Part shown: piece by piece, positions 53,945-62,950 of the stretch
Layout of the letters: every line of letters begins with the position of its first letter
Position numbering within the stretch: the stretch's first letter is position 1
Assembly (NCBI GenBank): GCA_019186845.1
Contig: JABARW010000001.1
Span: 1-63,109 of the forward strand
Reading direction: 5' to 3'
Length of the DNA: 63,109 nt
DNA from: Planctomycetota bacterium
Lineage (GTDB): Bacteria > Planctomycetota > UBA8742 > UBA2392
Position numbers and translations under genes: made by a program
The notes under the pieces: generated by a model
What the model was told of the DNA's origin: nothing
The model's database searches: none
What the model saw: the letters and a program-made list of their open reading frames with translations, nothing else

Positions 53945-55810
53945 CTACTTCAGTTCTCTTGCCTTCTTCACAAGTTCAATCAACTCACGCACCTGCTCAT
54001 CGTTCCGGTTCAACCTCTGAAGGTCTTCCAGCACGGCATCGAGGCCAGCCCCCCTGGCCCAGAAGCTGCCGCGCAGAATCTCGGCAAACTCGGCCACGTT
54101 GGCGGCCAGGCGCAGGTCCTCGGCCGCCAGTTCCCAGGCTGGGGCAAACTGGCCCGTGAATGCCGCGCTGCTGACTTCCCGGAATTCCTCGCGCTCGTCG
54201 TGGCGGTAGCGAACGGTGGCCTGGGCAATGCGCCCCGAGACGCCGTCGACGAGTTTGATCTCATAGAGTGCCGTTACGCTGTGGCCCGCGCCCACCTCAC
54301 CGCCGTCCACGGCGTCGTTGCGGAAGTCCTTGTCGCTGACATCGCGGTTCTCATATCCGATCAGGCGCCAGGATTTGACCACGGCAGGGTCGAACTCCAG
54401 CTGCATCTTCACGTCGCGTGCCACAACCTGCAGCGTGGCATTGAGGTTGCTGACGAAGACGCTGCGGGCCTCCTGCAGCGAATCCACATAGGCATAGTGT
54501 CCATCGCCGCGGTCTCCCAGTTGCTCTAGCAGGTGGTCGTTATAGCCGCCCATGCCAAAGCCCACCGAACTCAGGGTGATGCCCTTGCGGCGCTGCTGGG
54601 CTACGGTCTCGAGCAGGGCGCCGGGGCCCGTGGCCCCCACGTTGGCGGCACCGTCGCTGCAGAGGATGACGCGATTGATGCGCCCGGCCGCGAACTCGCG
54701 CCCGGCCATGTCATAGCCGACCTTCAAGCCTTCTTCGATGTTGGTGGCGCCCTCGGTCTTCAGGCTGTTGATGGCTTCGAGGATTTCGGCCCGGGCCGAG
54801 ACATCACGATGCGAGAGGTACTCCACACCCCGACTGCCGAACAGGGCAATGCCGACGCGGTCGCCTTCGCGCAATTCTTCGAGCAACAGGGCCAGGCTCT
54901 TCTTCACCAGCTCAAGGCGCGTCTCGCCCTCCATGGAGCCGCTGACGTCAATCACGAAGGTCAGCGTGGCCGGCTTGCGCTGCGAAGGCGCAATCTCACG
55001 GGCCTTGATACCCACGCGCATCAGGTAGCAGTTCTTGAGGTTCTGGCCGTAGCGCGAGGGAGCGCCGTCCAGGGTGAGGGAGAAGGGGGCGTCGTCGAAG
55101 TACCGGGGGTAATCGTACTTGAAGTAGTTGACGAACTCCTCAGCCCTCACGGCCTCCTCGGGCGGCAGCTTGCCTTGCTGAAGCCAGGAGCGGGCCTTGG
55201 TGTAGGAACCCGTATCAACGTCGAGGGCAAAGGTGGACAGCCGGTCGTCCTCGGTGTCGATGAAGGCATTGGTGCCGTGGTTCTTGTATTGCTCGCCGCT
55301 GGGCCGTTCCGGGGCGGTTTCTCCCCCGCGAAGCCCCATCTTGACCTTTCCGCCGGGCCGGTCATGGGGAGGTTGCTGACCGGGCTCGGACTTGCCCGGC
55401 AACCCGGCGGAAGGCGTGTTGTCTGCAACGCCCCCAGAACCGTTGCCAAATTGGCCGCCCGCATTGTCCTCAGAACCTGTGCGGACATTTTCCAGATCTG
55501 CGCTGGCCTGCCTCGCCGTTTGAGAGCCGCTGTACTCATGCTGGTTGGAAACTACGGCAATCTGCCAGAACACCAGGGCGCCCACGGTCACGCTTGCCGC
55601 GGCGGCCAGCGACCAGCGCAGCCAGGGTCGCCGCAAGGGAATGGGCGGATTGTCTGCGCCGGCCGCTGGTTTGTCCGCGGGGGCCTTGTGCCAGGGCGCA
55701 TCCTGCGGCCCGCCCGCCCGCGCCAGTGTCGCGGCAATCAGATCGGGGGGCGTCTGACCGCCAATCACCTCGCGCAGCGCGGCATCAAGAATGTGGGGTT
55801 CGTCCTGCAT
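53945..55810 (-). CDS. VWA-domain protein with cytoplasmic N-terminus and one membrane helix
   Basis: 621 residues. N-terminal about 60 residues are soluble (MQDEPHILDAALREVIGGQT), then a single membrane helix (WSLAAAASVTVGALVFWQIAV, about 68-88), a Gly/Asn/Pro linker, and the same YfbK-type core as its paralogue: DRLSTFALDVDTGSYTKARS, PPEEAVRAEEFVNYFKYDYP, MIDAS VIDVSGSMEGETR, CSDGAANVGATGPG and the DUF3520-like end. Unlike the neighbour it is not a lipoprotein but a type II membrane protein. It directly follows an ECF sigma gene (102 bp), the place where anti-sigma factors lie, so the N-terminal tail may hold the sigma factor. That is inference; no zinc motif of ZAS domains is seen. Confidence 0.9.
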   Translation of the reverse strand: MQDEPHILDAALREVIGGQTPPDLIAATLARAGGPQDAPWHKAPADKPAAGADNPPIPLRRPWLRWSLAAAASVTVGALVFWQIAVVSNQHEYSGSQTARQASADLENVRTGSEDNAGGQFGNGSGGVADNTPSAGLPGKSEPGQQPPHDRPGGKVKMGLRGGETAPERPSGEQYKNHGTNAFIDTEDDRLSTFALDVDTGSYTKARSWLQQGKLPPEEAVRAEEFVNYFKYDYPRYFDDAPFSLTLDGAPSRYGQNLKNCYLMRVGIKAREIAPSQRKPATLTFVIDVSGSMEGETRLELVKKSLALLLEELREGDRVGIALFGSRGVEYLSHRDVSARAEILEAINSLKTEGATNIEEGLKVGYDMAGREFAAGRINRVILCSDGAANVGATGPGALLETVAQQRRKGITLSSVGFGMGGYNDHLLEQLGDRGDGHYAYVDSLQEARSVFVSNLNATLQVVARDVKMQLEFDPAVVKSWRLIGYENRDVSDKDFRNDAVDGGEVGAGHSVTALYEIKLVDGVSGRIAQATVRYRHDEREEFREVSSAAFTGQFAPAWELAAEDLRLAANVAEFAEILRGSFWARGAGLDAVLEDLQRLNRNDEQVRELIELVKKARELK

Positions 55811-55912
55811 TTCCGTTTCCAGCTAAAGGCTTCCCTTGCATTTTTGTGGCGCAGTCAGCTTGCCCCAGGGAGCAAGACTCTTGGCAGCCCGTGAAGGCCA
55901 CGGCCACGCCGC

Positions 55913-56425
55913 TTACTTCATCTTCCGTTCGATGCACTCCTTCAGTAACTCCCGTGTGCGACGCAACAGCGACTTCAGGCCGTCATCCGTCATGCCCAGC
56001 TCTCTGGCGACGGCCTCGCGCGACTTGTCCGTGCCATAGAAACCGTCCAGGGCCCGGCGCGGCCGTTCTTCCAGCTTTTCGAGGCAGCGGCGCAAGGCCT
56101 CGGTCATGGCCTCGCCGCCGTCCTGGGCGAGCTGCACCCACTCCCGCTCCAATCGCTCCAGCTCCTCGACGTTGACCACTTTGCCCGCGTGCCGGCGCGA
56201 TTTGAGGAAGGCGTTGCGCGCCACCGTGCGCAGGTAGGCCCGGGTGCTCTTTTCGTCGCGCTGCTCAAACCCGGTACGATAGGCCGCGAGAAAAGTCTCC
56301 TGGGTCAAGTCGTCAGCCAGAGACGAGTCACAGCCCAGCACCCGCAGGTAGCGCCAGACTCCGGCCTGGTGAGCCCGCATGAGTGCCGCCAGATCAACTT
56401 TCGCCTCGTTCGTCACGCCCACCAT
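55913..56425 (-). CDS. ECF-subfamily RNA polymerase sigma factor
   Basis: 170 residues from ATG 56425. Sigma region 2: AHQAGVWRYLRVLGCDSSLADDLTQETFLAAYRT..RAYLRTVARNAFLKSRR; linker; region 4: ALRRCLEKLEERPRRALDGFYGTDKSREAVARELGMTDDGLKSLLRRTRELLKECIE with the helix-turn-helix. ECF factors turn on small regulons in response to envelope cues and are usually held by an anti-sigma factor encoded next to them. Here the next genes encode two VWA proteins. Divergent from the lipoprotein gene at 56631. Confidence 0.93.
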   Translation of the reverse strand: MVGVTNEAKVDLAALMRAHQAGVWRYLRVLGCDSSLADDLTQETFLAAYRTGFEQRDEKSTRAYLRTVARNAFLKSRRHAGKVVNVEELERLEREWVQLAQDGGEAMTEALRRCLEKLEERPRRALDGFYGTDKSREAVARELGMTDDGLKSLLRRTRELLKECIERKMK

Positions 56426-56630
56426 CGTACCTGAGAGTCCGCCCCGGCCCCCAAAGGGTGCAGAAAATTGAGAATCTTCGCGCCACGACCCCTGCCGCAA
56501 ACCCGGCACCCCCGGGTGTGGCCCTCAAACCCGCTTGAAATCAAGCTTCTACGGGAGACAATACTGGAAGCCGCGGCCCCCAGGGCGCGTTAGAAGGAGA
56601 GCGGAAGCTGGTTTCTCAGGCAGGTGTGCC

Positions 56631-57383
56631 ATGAAGTCCGTTCGTTACTCCTTCTTGCTGTTGCTGGTTCTGGCCCAGGGCCTTTTCGTCGCCGGCTGCG
56701 CCCTGGCGCCCGCTGCTCCCATCGAGAGCGCCCATAGCCGCGTCCAGCCGCTCTACTTCATTGATGTGATGCCCCAGCGCCCCCCGGTTTACTCTCTGGA
56801 CGGCTTTGACGCGGGACTGCTCTTCGTCGTTCATTCCCAGGAGCCCCTGCCCCAGCGCCATCTTGTGCAGGAACTGACCCAGACCGTGACCTTTGAGTAT
56901 TCCGACGGCCGCCGCACGTCCAATACCTTCTCGCTCGTGGAGGCCTTCAGCCTGCGCTACGCCGGGGAGTCCGCCCTGGGCCGCCGCTACGAACTCGAAC
57001 GCGGCCAGTTTGACCGCCACTTCCGCACGGGGCTTTCCGAACTGGGACCTGAAGTGCTGGCAGTGAAGATTGAACGGCGCATGTACCTCTACCCCGCCAA
57101 CGTCATCGGCGCTGACTTCACGGCCCGCGGTTTTGCCCAGCTCGCCCATAACGAAGGCGGCGATGTCGTCACCACAGCCCCGGACACCTTCAACTCCCAT
57201 TATCGCCGCAACCACGAAACGCGCGGCAAGCCCCGCGACAGCGACCGCGAGGGCGGCGTGGGCTACCGCATCAGCTACCGGCTGGAGAGGGCAGGCCAGG
57301 GGCGGGCGGCCTTCGTGCTGACCGGCGACGGCGGCAGAGGCCGTGTGTTCGAACCCCAGCTGATGATCTTCCGCGCCCGGTAG
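56631..57383 (+). CDS. lipoprotein of unknown function
   Basis: 250 residues from ATG 56631, with signal MKSVRYSFLLLLVLAQGLFVAGC (lipobox VAGC). The mature part is a predicted beta-rich domain (VQPLYFIDVMPQRPPVYSLDGFDAGLLFVVHSQEP.., TVTFEYSDGRR..). No family is recognised. It is divergent from the ECF sigma gene (about 205 bp between starts), so it could be a member of that regulon. A perfect bidirectional hairpin follows. Confidence 0.75.
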   Translation: MKSVRYSFLLLLVLAQGLFVAGCALAPAAPIESAHSRVQPLYFIDVMPQRPPVYSLDGFDAGLLFVVHSQEPLPQRHLVQELTQTVTFEYSDGRRTSNTFSLVEAFSLRYAGESALGRRYELERGQFDRHFRTGLSELGPEVLAVKIERRMYLYPANVIGADFTARGFAQLAHNEGGDVVTTAPDTFNSHYRRNHETRGKPRDSDREGGVGYRISYRLERAGQGRAAFVLTGDGGRGRVFEPQLMIFRAR

Positions 57384-57405
57384 CGGCGCGGAAGGGCGGC
57401 AATGC

Positions 57406-57433
57406 AAGAGGGGCGGCCAAGGCCGCCCCTCTT
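57406..57433. terminator. bidirectional hairpin terminator
   Basis: A perfect palindrome AAGAGGGGCGGCC / GGCCGCCCCTCTT around a central AA, between two convergent genes (57383 and 57454). A-rich on the left and T-rich on the right edge, so it can serve both directions. Confidence 0.75.
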
Positions 57434-57453
57434 CCTTACGATGATCTTTCTGC

Positions 57454-59052
57454 CTAGTTGCAGATCACGGTGACATTCGCCGTGGACTGCTTGACGGTGT
57501 AGAAGCCCCACTGGGCCCACCAGCCACTGGCGGGACGGCACAGCACGCCGATGTAGGTCGCGGTCGTGGTGCCGGCGCTGATGCGCTGCAGGCTGTCGGT
57601 GTTAGGCAGGTAGGTGGCGATGGGGCTGTTGACCTTCACGCCCGCAAAGCCGCCCACGGGGCTGCCGTAGCCGATACCTACCCAGTTGAAGAAGGCGGTT
57701 ACGATGTTGTAGGGCAGGTTGAGCAGATTGGCCACGATACCGGCCACGTCAAAACGGTACTGGCTCATGTCGAGCTCGAGGTTGTTGAGCGAGAAGACCG
57801 TGTAACTCTGGCCGGGCACCACGGAGGTGGAAAGCAGGCCGCGGGCGGTCAGCCAGTTCATGATCCAGGTGGGCACCAGCGCCGCGACCTGCTGCACATA
57901 CTGGGCATAGGGCTGAAGCACGGGGCTTTGCTGCATCTGCTGCTGGATGGCGCTGGCGGCCATCTGAGAGTAGGTGCTGAGCTGCTGCTGCAACCAGGCC
58001 GTGTTGAAGGCCTTCTCGGTTTCAAAGCGGCCCTGAGCGCGCACGCTGACCGAGCCGCCGTTGATCGTCAGGGTCGAGGGGTTGGCCGTAACGCGCACGA
58101 GGTCGCTGGGAATCATGCTGTTGATGAAGTCCTGCGGAGTCTTCAGGGTGGCCGAAAGGCCCTGGGCCCAGGCCGCCACGGACTGCGCCGTGCCGCCGAT
58201 GATGGGCCAGCTTGACACCTGCGTGCAGACCCAGGAGATCAGGGCGAGCATGCCGCGCGCCTCGCCCAGCAGCAGGCAGGCGAAGTCGGCCTTGAGCAGG
58301 GCGCTCTCGACGAGCTTCATGACCACCGAAGAAAGCGGGCTCTGCTGGCTGGCGCTGCCGCCAAAGTTGACACCTCCGGCCGATGCCAGGAAGTCGAGCA
58401 GCTTGGTGTTGCCAAGCATCTGCTGCAGCATGCCCAGTTCGGCGTTGCTGAGGTGGCTGGTGTAGTCGGAGATGCCGCGCAGCAGCGTCTGCTGCTGGGC
58501 CATGGCGTCCAGGGCGACCTGGGCGTTGACCATGTGGCCCTGCTGGTCAAGCGTCACGACGGCCTCGCGGGCCAGCTCGATGATGCGGGCCAGACCCTCG
58601 CCGACTGCCGTGTTGAACTGCTCGCGCGTGACCACCAGCGAAGTCTTGACGGGCTTGATCGTCAGGCTGGGTCCGTTGCCGGCGACCACTTTGCCCTTGT
58701 CATCGAGCAGCGACAGCGTCACCGTCCGATCCTGCTCTTCCGTCAGGCCCGGCACCATCACAAAGGCGCGGCCGCTTTCTACGCGGAACGGGGGCACATC
58801 CACCGTGCGGTTGGCGTCGACGAAGCGAACGAAGAAGCCGGCATCCAGCGCCTTGGCCGAACCGCCGACTTCAATGGCGATGACCTCGCCGGGGTGTGCC
58901 GCGTTGACGGCCAGGCTGCTGCCGGCAAACGCGACGGGCGCATCGACGGACCCGCCGTCATCGCCGCCTCCGGCACAGGAAGCCAAGGTGAACAGAATCG
59001 AGGCCAGAGCCGCGAAAGGAAGGATGCGGGTGCTGCGCAAAACGGTCATCAT
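57454..59052 (-). CDS. large lipoprotein of unknown function
   Basis: 532 residues starting MMTVLRSTRILPFAALASILFTLASCAGGGDDGG (lipobox LASC, Gly/Asp linker). An IPT/Ig-like N-terminal beta domain (about 38-135: AAHPGEVIAIEVGG..VRFVDANRTVDVPPFRV..RTVTLSLLDDKGKVV) is followed by a mostly helical region (about 140-400) containing Gln-rich stretches (QQHTL-like MAQQQTLL, SAIQQQMQQSPVLQ), then a hydrophobic C-terminal part. No catalytic motif and no recognised family. The C-terminus ends TVICN. The adjacent upstream 300 bp are AT-rich and probably contain its promoter. Confidence 0.75.
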   Translation of the reverse strand: MMTVLRSTRILPFAALASILFTLASCAGGGDDGGSVDAPVAFAGSSLAVNAAHPGEVIAIEVGGSAKALDAGFFVRFVDANRTVDVPPFRVESGRAFVMVPGLTEEQDRTVTLSLLDDKGKVVAGNGPSLTIKPVKTSLVVTREQFNTAVGEGLARIIELAREAVVTLDQQGHMVNAQVALDAMAQQQTLLRGISDYTSHLSNAELGMLQQMLGNTKLLDFLASAGGVNFGGSASQQSPLSSVVMKLVESALLKADFACLLLGEARGMLALISWVCTQVSSWPIIGGTAQSVAAWAQGLSATLKTPQDFINSMIPSDLVRVTANPSTLTINGGSVSVRAQGRFETEKAFNTAWLQQQLSTYSQMAASAIQQQMQQSPVLQPYAQYVQQVAALVPTWIMNWLTARGLLSTSVVPGQSYTVFSLNNLELDMSQYRFDVAGIVANLLNLPYNIVTAFFNWVGIGYGSPVGGFAGVKVNSPIATYLPNTDSLQRISAGTTTATYIGVLCRPASGWWAQWGFYTVKQSTANVTVICN

Positions 59053-59313
59053 GTCCCATGTCTCCAATGGTCGTTGCTGGCGCGCTTCTAACCGGACGTT
59101 CGGCCCGGCATGACAATGTCGTGAAGGCCGGAAACATAGGAAAGGCGCCCACCATTTCCACCAGAAATCGCACATGAGTTTTTAGGCACATCATAAGTCT
59201 TTGATTCACAGTTACTTATGAACCATAAATTCTAAAAGAATGGTGAGTACAGTTTTGAACCAAGGGTATGCATGCTTTCGCGCGCGGCCTTACCGGACGT
59301 TGAGGCTCCCAAC
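59053..59313. other. AT-rich intergenic region
   Basis: About 260 bases between the lipoprotein start and the terminator of the receiver-PilZ gene. The stretch 59165-59270 is markedly AT-rich compared with everything around it and probably carries the promoter of the minus-strand lipoprotein gene. No ORF is supported. Confidence 0.5.
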
Positions 59314-59344
59314 GCAAAGCGCCCGCCCCCTGGGGGACGGGCGC
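59314..59344 (-). terminator. terminator of the receiver-PilZ gene
   Basis: Read on the minus strand: stem GCGCCCGTCCCC / GGGGGCGGGCGC (one bulged or mismatched base) followed by TTTGCGTT, 21 bp after the stop codon. Confidence 0.65.
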
Positions 59345-59364
59345 CTGAATTCCGCCTGCCGGCC

Positions 59365-60078
59365 TTACGCAGCTTGACGCGTCAAGCCCGAAAGCACCAC
59401 TTCCGTTTGTTCATCCAGCTTCTCAAAGCAGACCCCCACCGTGCGGCCGGAGAGCGAGCGGTGCCTCTCGACAAAGGCCACGCGTCCCGCCAGTTCGATC
59501 ACGCGGCCCGGCTCCACTGTCAGCTTGGCGCGCACAACGCCGCCGCGCACCTGGCTTTCAAGGCGCTCGATGTCCGCGGGCGTGAGCTTGACTTCCGTGG
59601 CGTCCACGGCCATGCCGCGCGAAGAGAGGTCAATGGTGGCGCTGGAAAACTTGACGCCCTCGCAAACCAGTTCCACCGGCAGGGCCGCATGCAGGCGCGG
59701 CACGGCGCGGCGCGCGGCGAGCTTGGCCAGGGCCTGGGTGGCGACGGCGATGGCTTCCTTGACGCGCTGGCCGCGGATGGGGCGACCAAAGCGTGAGGTG
59801 ATAGCGAGGGAGGCCAGCCTGTCTTCCAGTTCGGGGCGCGTCAGCACGACCAGGGGCATACCGGGCAGCATCTCGTTGGCGAAGCGGCCCACGGCAAGAT
59901 TCTCCTGCACCACGGTGCAGTAGTCCACCACCAGGGTATCAAACAGGCCCGTGGCCAGCTTGGCCTCGGCGTCCTCGCGCGTGATGGCAATGCTGACAGC
60001 ATGGCCCACACCGCGCAGGATGCTGCGGATGAGATAGGCGGACTCTTCGTAGAGGTCGGTGATGAGGATGTTGGCCAT
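59365..60078 (-). CDS. receiver-PilZ two-domain protein
   Basis: 237 residues from ATG 60078 (MANILITDLYEESAYL). N-terminal receiver (1-115): acidic pocket ILITDLYEES, phosphoacceptor Asp in FDTLVVDYCTV, PLVVLTRPE. The C-terminal PilZ domain (about 128-237) has RAVPR, fitting RxxxR, and IDLSSRGMAV, fitting (D/N)xSxxG. PilZ domains bind cyclic di-GMP and control motility, exopolysaccharide or transcription output. The combination suggests that phosphorylation and c-di-GMP are integrated in one protein. It starts 88 bp after valS on the same strand and may be transcribed with it. Confidence 0.88.
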   Translation of the reverse strand: MANILITDLYEESAYLIRSILRGVGHAVSIAITREDAEAKLATGLFDTLVVDYCTVVQENLAVGRFANEMLPGMPLVVLTRPELEDRLASLAITSRFGRPIRGQRVKEAIAVATQALAKLAARRAVPRLHAALPVELVCEGVKFSSATIDLSSRGMAVDATEVKLTPADIERLESQVRGGVVRAKLTVEPGRVIELAGRVAFVERHRSLSGRTVGVCFEKLDEQTEVVLSGLTRQAA

Positions 60079-60166
60079 GGGCGCTCCGATGACGGTGTAC
60101 CCGCTTCGCGGGCTGACCCGTTCATCGGCGCAAAGCCTTACCGGACTTTGGGAAAAATGCGCTCCT

Positions 60167-62950
60167 CTACTTCGCCAGCTTGCGGATTTCGGCGAGGTGC
60201 TTGTCCGTGCGCTCAAGCTCCGCCGCCATTTCGCTCAAACGCTCGCGGTCCTTCTGCACCACGGCCGCCGGCGCACGCTGCACGTAGCTTTCGTTCTCCA
60301 GCTTGAGCTTGAGCTTGTTCACGCCCTCCACCAGCTTGGCGCGCGCGGCATCGAGCCTCAAGAGCTCCATCTTGAAGTCAATCAGGTTGCCCAGCGCCAC
60401 ATAGACTTCGTCGGCGCTGCCCAGCACCACCGTGGCCGCCGGCTGTGGCTTGACGGCACCGATACCGACCTCAAAGCGGCCCAGGTTCACAAGCGCGGAG
60501 ATCATGGCCTTTTCGCGCTCACCCATCAGGGCCAGGGTCTCCTGGGTGCCCACGCGCAGCACGGCATCGATGGCGGTCTTGCGCTCGATGTTGTGTTCGC
60601 TGCGAATGTTGCGCAGAGCGCGCGTCACCTCGCGCAGAAAGTCAAAGCGCCGCACCTGGGGCTCGTAGAGGCGGTCGCGGCTGGGCTTGGGCCAGTCCGA
60701 CAGGGCCAGGGAAATGGCCGGTGTTTCGCCGTGCAGGGCTGCCACCATGGGGCGCAGGTTCTGCCAGATCTCCTCGGTCACGAAGGGAATGATGGGATGC
60801 AGCAATGTCAGCAGCGTATCCAGCACGCGCACCAGCGTGGCCTGCACACGCAGGCGTGAGGCCTCACCGTCGCGCTTCTCATAGAGCCTGGGCTTGATGA
60901 CCTCGAGATACCAGTCGCAGAACTCGTCCCAGGTGAATCGATACAGAGCCGTCGCGGCGTCATTGAACTTGTGGCGCTCAATACTGTCAGTCACGTCCAC
61001 GATGAGCTGGGTAAGCTTGCCCTGGATGAAGCAATCCTCCAGTTCGGCGGCCGCGCCTTCGGCGAGCTCCCGGCGCTGCTCGGGCGGCAGGGCGGCCATC
61101 TGGGCTTCAAAGTCTCCCAGGTTGCCCAAAGCCAGCCTCGATGCGTTCCAGAGCTTGTTGCAGAAGTTGCGCCCCATCTCGAACTTGGTGGGGCTGAGCT
61201 TGATGTCCTGGCCCTCGTTGGTCAGCAGGGGCAGGGTCAGGCGCACGGCGTCAACGCCCCACTTCTCGATCATCTCGATGGGGTCGATGCCGTTGCCCTT
61301 GGACTTGGACATGCGCTCGCCCTTCTCATCGAGCACCGTGGCGTGTATGTACACCGTGGCAAAAGGCGGCTCGCCGAGAAACTCGTAGCTGGCCATGACC
61401 ATGCGCGCCACCCACAGGTAGATGATGCCGCGGTCCGTAGACAGGAAGTTCGTGGGGTAAAAATAATCCAGGTCGGCCGTCTTGGCGGGCCAGCCCAGCG
61501 TGGAAAACGGCCAGAGCCACGACGACGCCCATGTGTCCAGCACGTCGTCATCTTGACGCGTCAAGGGCTTTCCCGTCTTGGGGTGCTTCTGCCCCGGCGC
61601 GGGGTCTTCCGTCAGGGCGGCGGGCTCGCCGTCCTCGTCATACCAGACGGGGATACGGTGCCCCCACACCAGCTGGCGCGAGATGCACCAGTCCTGCACG
61701 TTTTCCAGCCAGTGCAGGTAGGTGTTCACCCAGCGCTCGGGCACAAAGCTGATTTCGGCCGGCAGCGATTCCTGCGGCGCGCTCTCGCTCGACTGGGCCT
61801 GCGCCTTGCGCGGCTTGACAGCGGCAATGGCCGGCTGGGCCAGAGGCTTCATCTTCACGAACCACTGTTCGCTGATCAAGGGCTCGATGGGCGTCTTGCT
61901 GCGGTCGCTGTGCGGCACGCCATGGGTGTGGTCCTCCACGCGTTCGAGCAGGCCCAGCGTGTCAAGTTCCTCGACCAGTTCCTTGCGTGCCTTGAAGCGG
62001 TCCTTGCCGGCGTACTTGCCGGCCTGCTCGTTGAGGGTGCCGTTCTTGTTGAGCACGTTGATCATGGGCAGGCCAAAGCGCCGGCCGCGCTCGTAATCGT
62101 TCACGTCGTGGCCGGGCGTCACCTTCACGGCGCCGGTGCCGAACTCCGGGTCCACGGTTTCGTCGGCGATCACCAGCAACTCGCGCCCGATGATGGGCAG
62201 CACGAGGTGTTTGCCCACGAGGTTGGAATAGCGCTCATCCCTGGGGTTCACGGCCACGCCGGTGTCACCGAACATGGTTTCGGGGCGCGTGGTTGCCACG
62301 GTCACGAACTTCTCGGGCGCATCCTTGATGGGGTAGCGGATGTACCACAGGCTGCCCTTGACCTCGGTCGTCTCGATTTCGTCGTCGCTGACGGCGGTTT
62401 CGAGCTTGCAGTCCCAGTTAATCATGCGCGCGCCGCGGTAGATCAGCCCCTTGTTGAACAGGCGCACAAAGGCCTCGCGCACGGCGCGTGAAAGGCCTTC
62501 ATCGAGGGTGAAGCGGGTCCTCGACCAGTCGCAGGAGCAGCCCAGGCGTCGCAGCTGCCTGAGAATGAAGCTGCCGTGCTCTTCGCGCCACTTCCAGATT
62601 TCGTCGATGAACTTCTCGCGGCCAAGGTCTTGACGTGTCAACTTCTGCTCGGCCCAGAGTTTCTTCTCCACGACGGCCTGGGTGGCGATGCCGGCGTGGT
62701 CAGTGCCGGGCTGCCAGAGCACGCAGAACCCCTGGAGGCGCTTGAAGCGCGCCATGATGTCCTGCAGGGTGTTGTTCAGCGCATGGCCCATGTGCAGCAC
62801 GCCGGTGATGTTCGGCGGCGGCATCATGATGGTGTAGGGCTTCTTGCGGATATCGCGGACGGCCTTGAACAGCTCTTTGTCCGTCCAGAACGAGTACCAC
62901 TTGTCTTCGATCGTCCCCGGTTCGAAGCGGGGAGGCATTTCCGTCTTCAT
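60167..62950 (-). CDS. valS: valyl-tRNA synthetase
   Basis: 927 residues. Class Ia synthetase charging tRNA-Val: starts MKTEMPPRFEPGTIEDKWY, HIGH-type motif PPPNITGVLHMGHALNN, editing domain (TTRPETMFGDTGVAVNPRD, TVDPEFGTGAVKVTPGHD, VPHSDRSKTPIEPL), WSSWLWPFSTLGWP, RMSKSKGNGIDP as the KMSKS loop, anticodon-binding helices and the C-terminal coiled coil (LRLDAARAKLVEGVNKLKLKL). Full length. It shares two rare-codon LTRQ tetrapeptides discussed in findings. The region 62951-63109 upstream has no gene and should hold the promoter or leader. Confidence 0.97.
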   Translation of the reverse strand: MKTEMPPRFEPGTIEDKWYSFWTDKELFKAVRDIRKKPYTIMMPPPNITGVLHMGHALNNTLQDIMARFKRLQGFCVLWQPGTDHAGIATQAVVEKKLWAEQKLTRQDLGREKFIDEIWKWREEHGSFILRQLRRLGCSCDWSRTRFTLDEGLSRAVREAFVRLFNKGLIYRGARMINWDCKLETAVSDDEIETTEVKGSLWYIRYPIKDAPEKFVTVATTRPETMFGDTGVAVNPRDERYSNLVGKHLVLPIIGRELLVIADETVDPEFGTGAVKVTPGHDVNDYERGRRFGLPMINVLNKNGTLNEQAGKYAGKDRFKARKELVEELDTLGLLERVEDHTHGVPHSDRSKTPIEPLISEQWFVKMKPLAQPAIAAVKPRKAQAQSSESAPQESLPAEISFVPERWVNTYLHWLENVQDWCISRQLVWGHRIPVWYDEDGEPAALTEDPAPGQKHPKTGKPLTRQDDDVLDTWASSWLWPFSTLGWPAKTADLDYFYPTNFLSTDRGIIYLWVARMVMASYEFLGEPPFATVYIHATVLDEKGERMSKSKGNGIDPIEMIEKWGVDAVRLTLPLLTNEGQDIKLSPTKFEMGRNFCNKLWNASRLALGNLGDFEAQMAALPPEQRRELAEGAAAELEDCFIQGKLTQLIVDVTDSIERHKFNDAATALYRFTWDEFCDWYLEVIKPRLYEKRDGEASRLRVQATLVRVLDTLLTLLHPIIPFVTEEIWQNLRPMVAALHGETPAISLALSDWPKPSRDRLYEPQVRRFDFLREVTRALRNIRSEHNIERKTAIDAVLRVGTQETLALMGEREKAMISALVNLGRFEVGIGAVKPQPAATVVLGSADEVYVALGNLIDFKMELLRLDAARAKLVEGVNKLKLKLENESYVQRAPAAVVQKDRERLSEMAAELERTDKHLAEIRKLAK

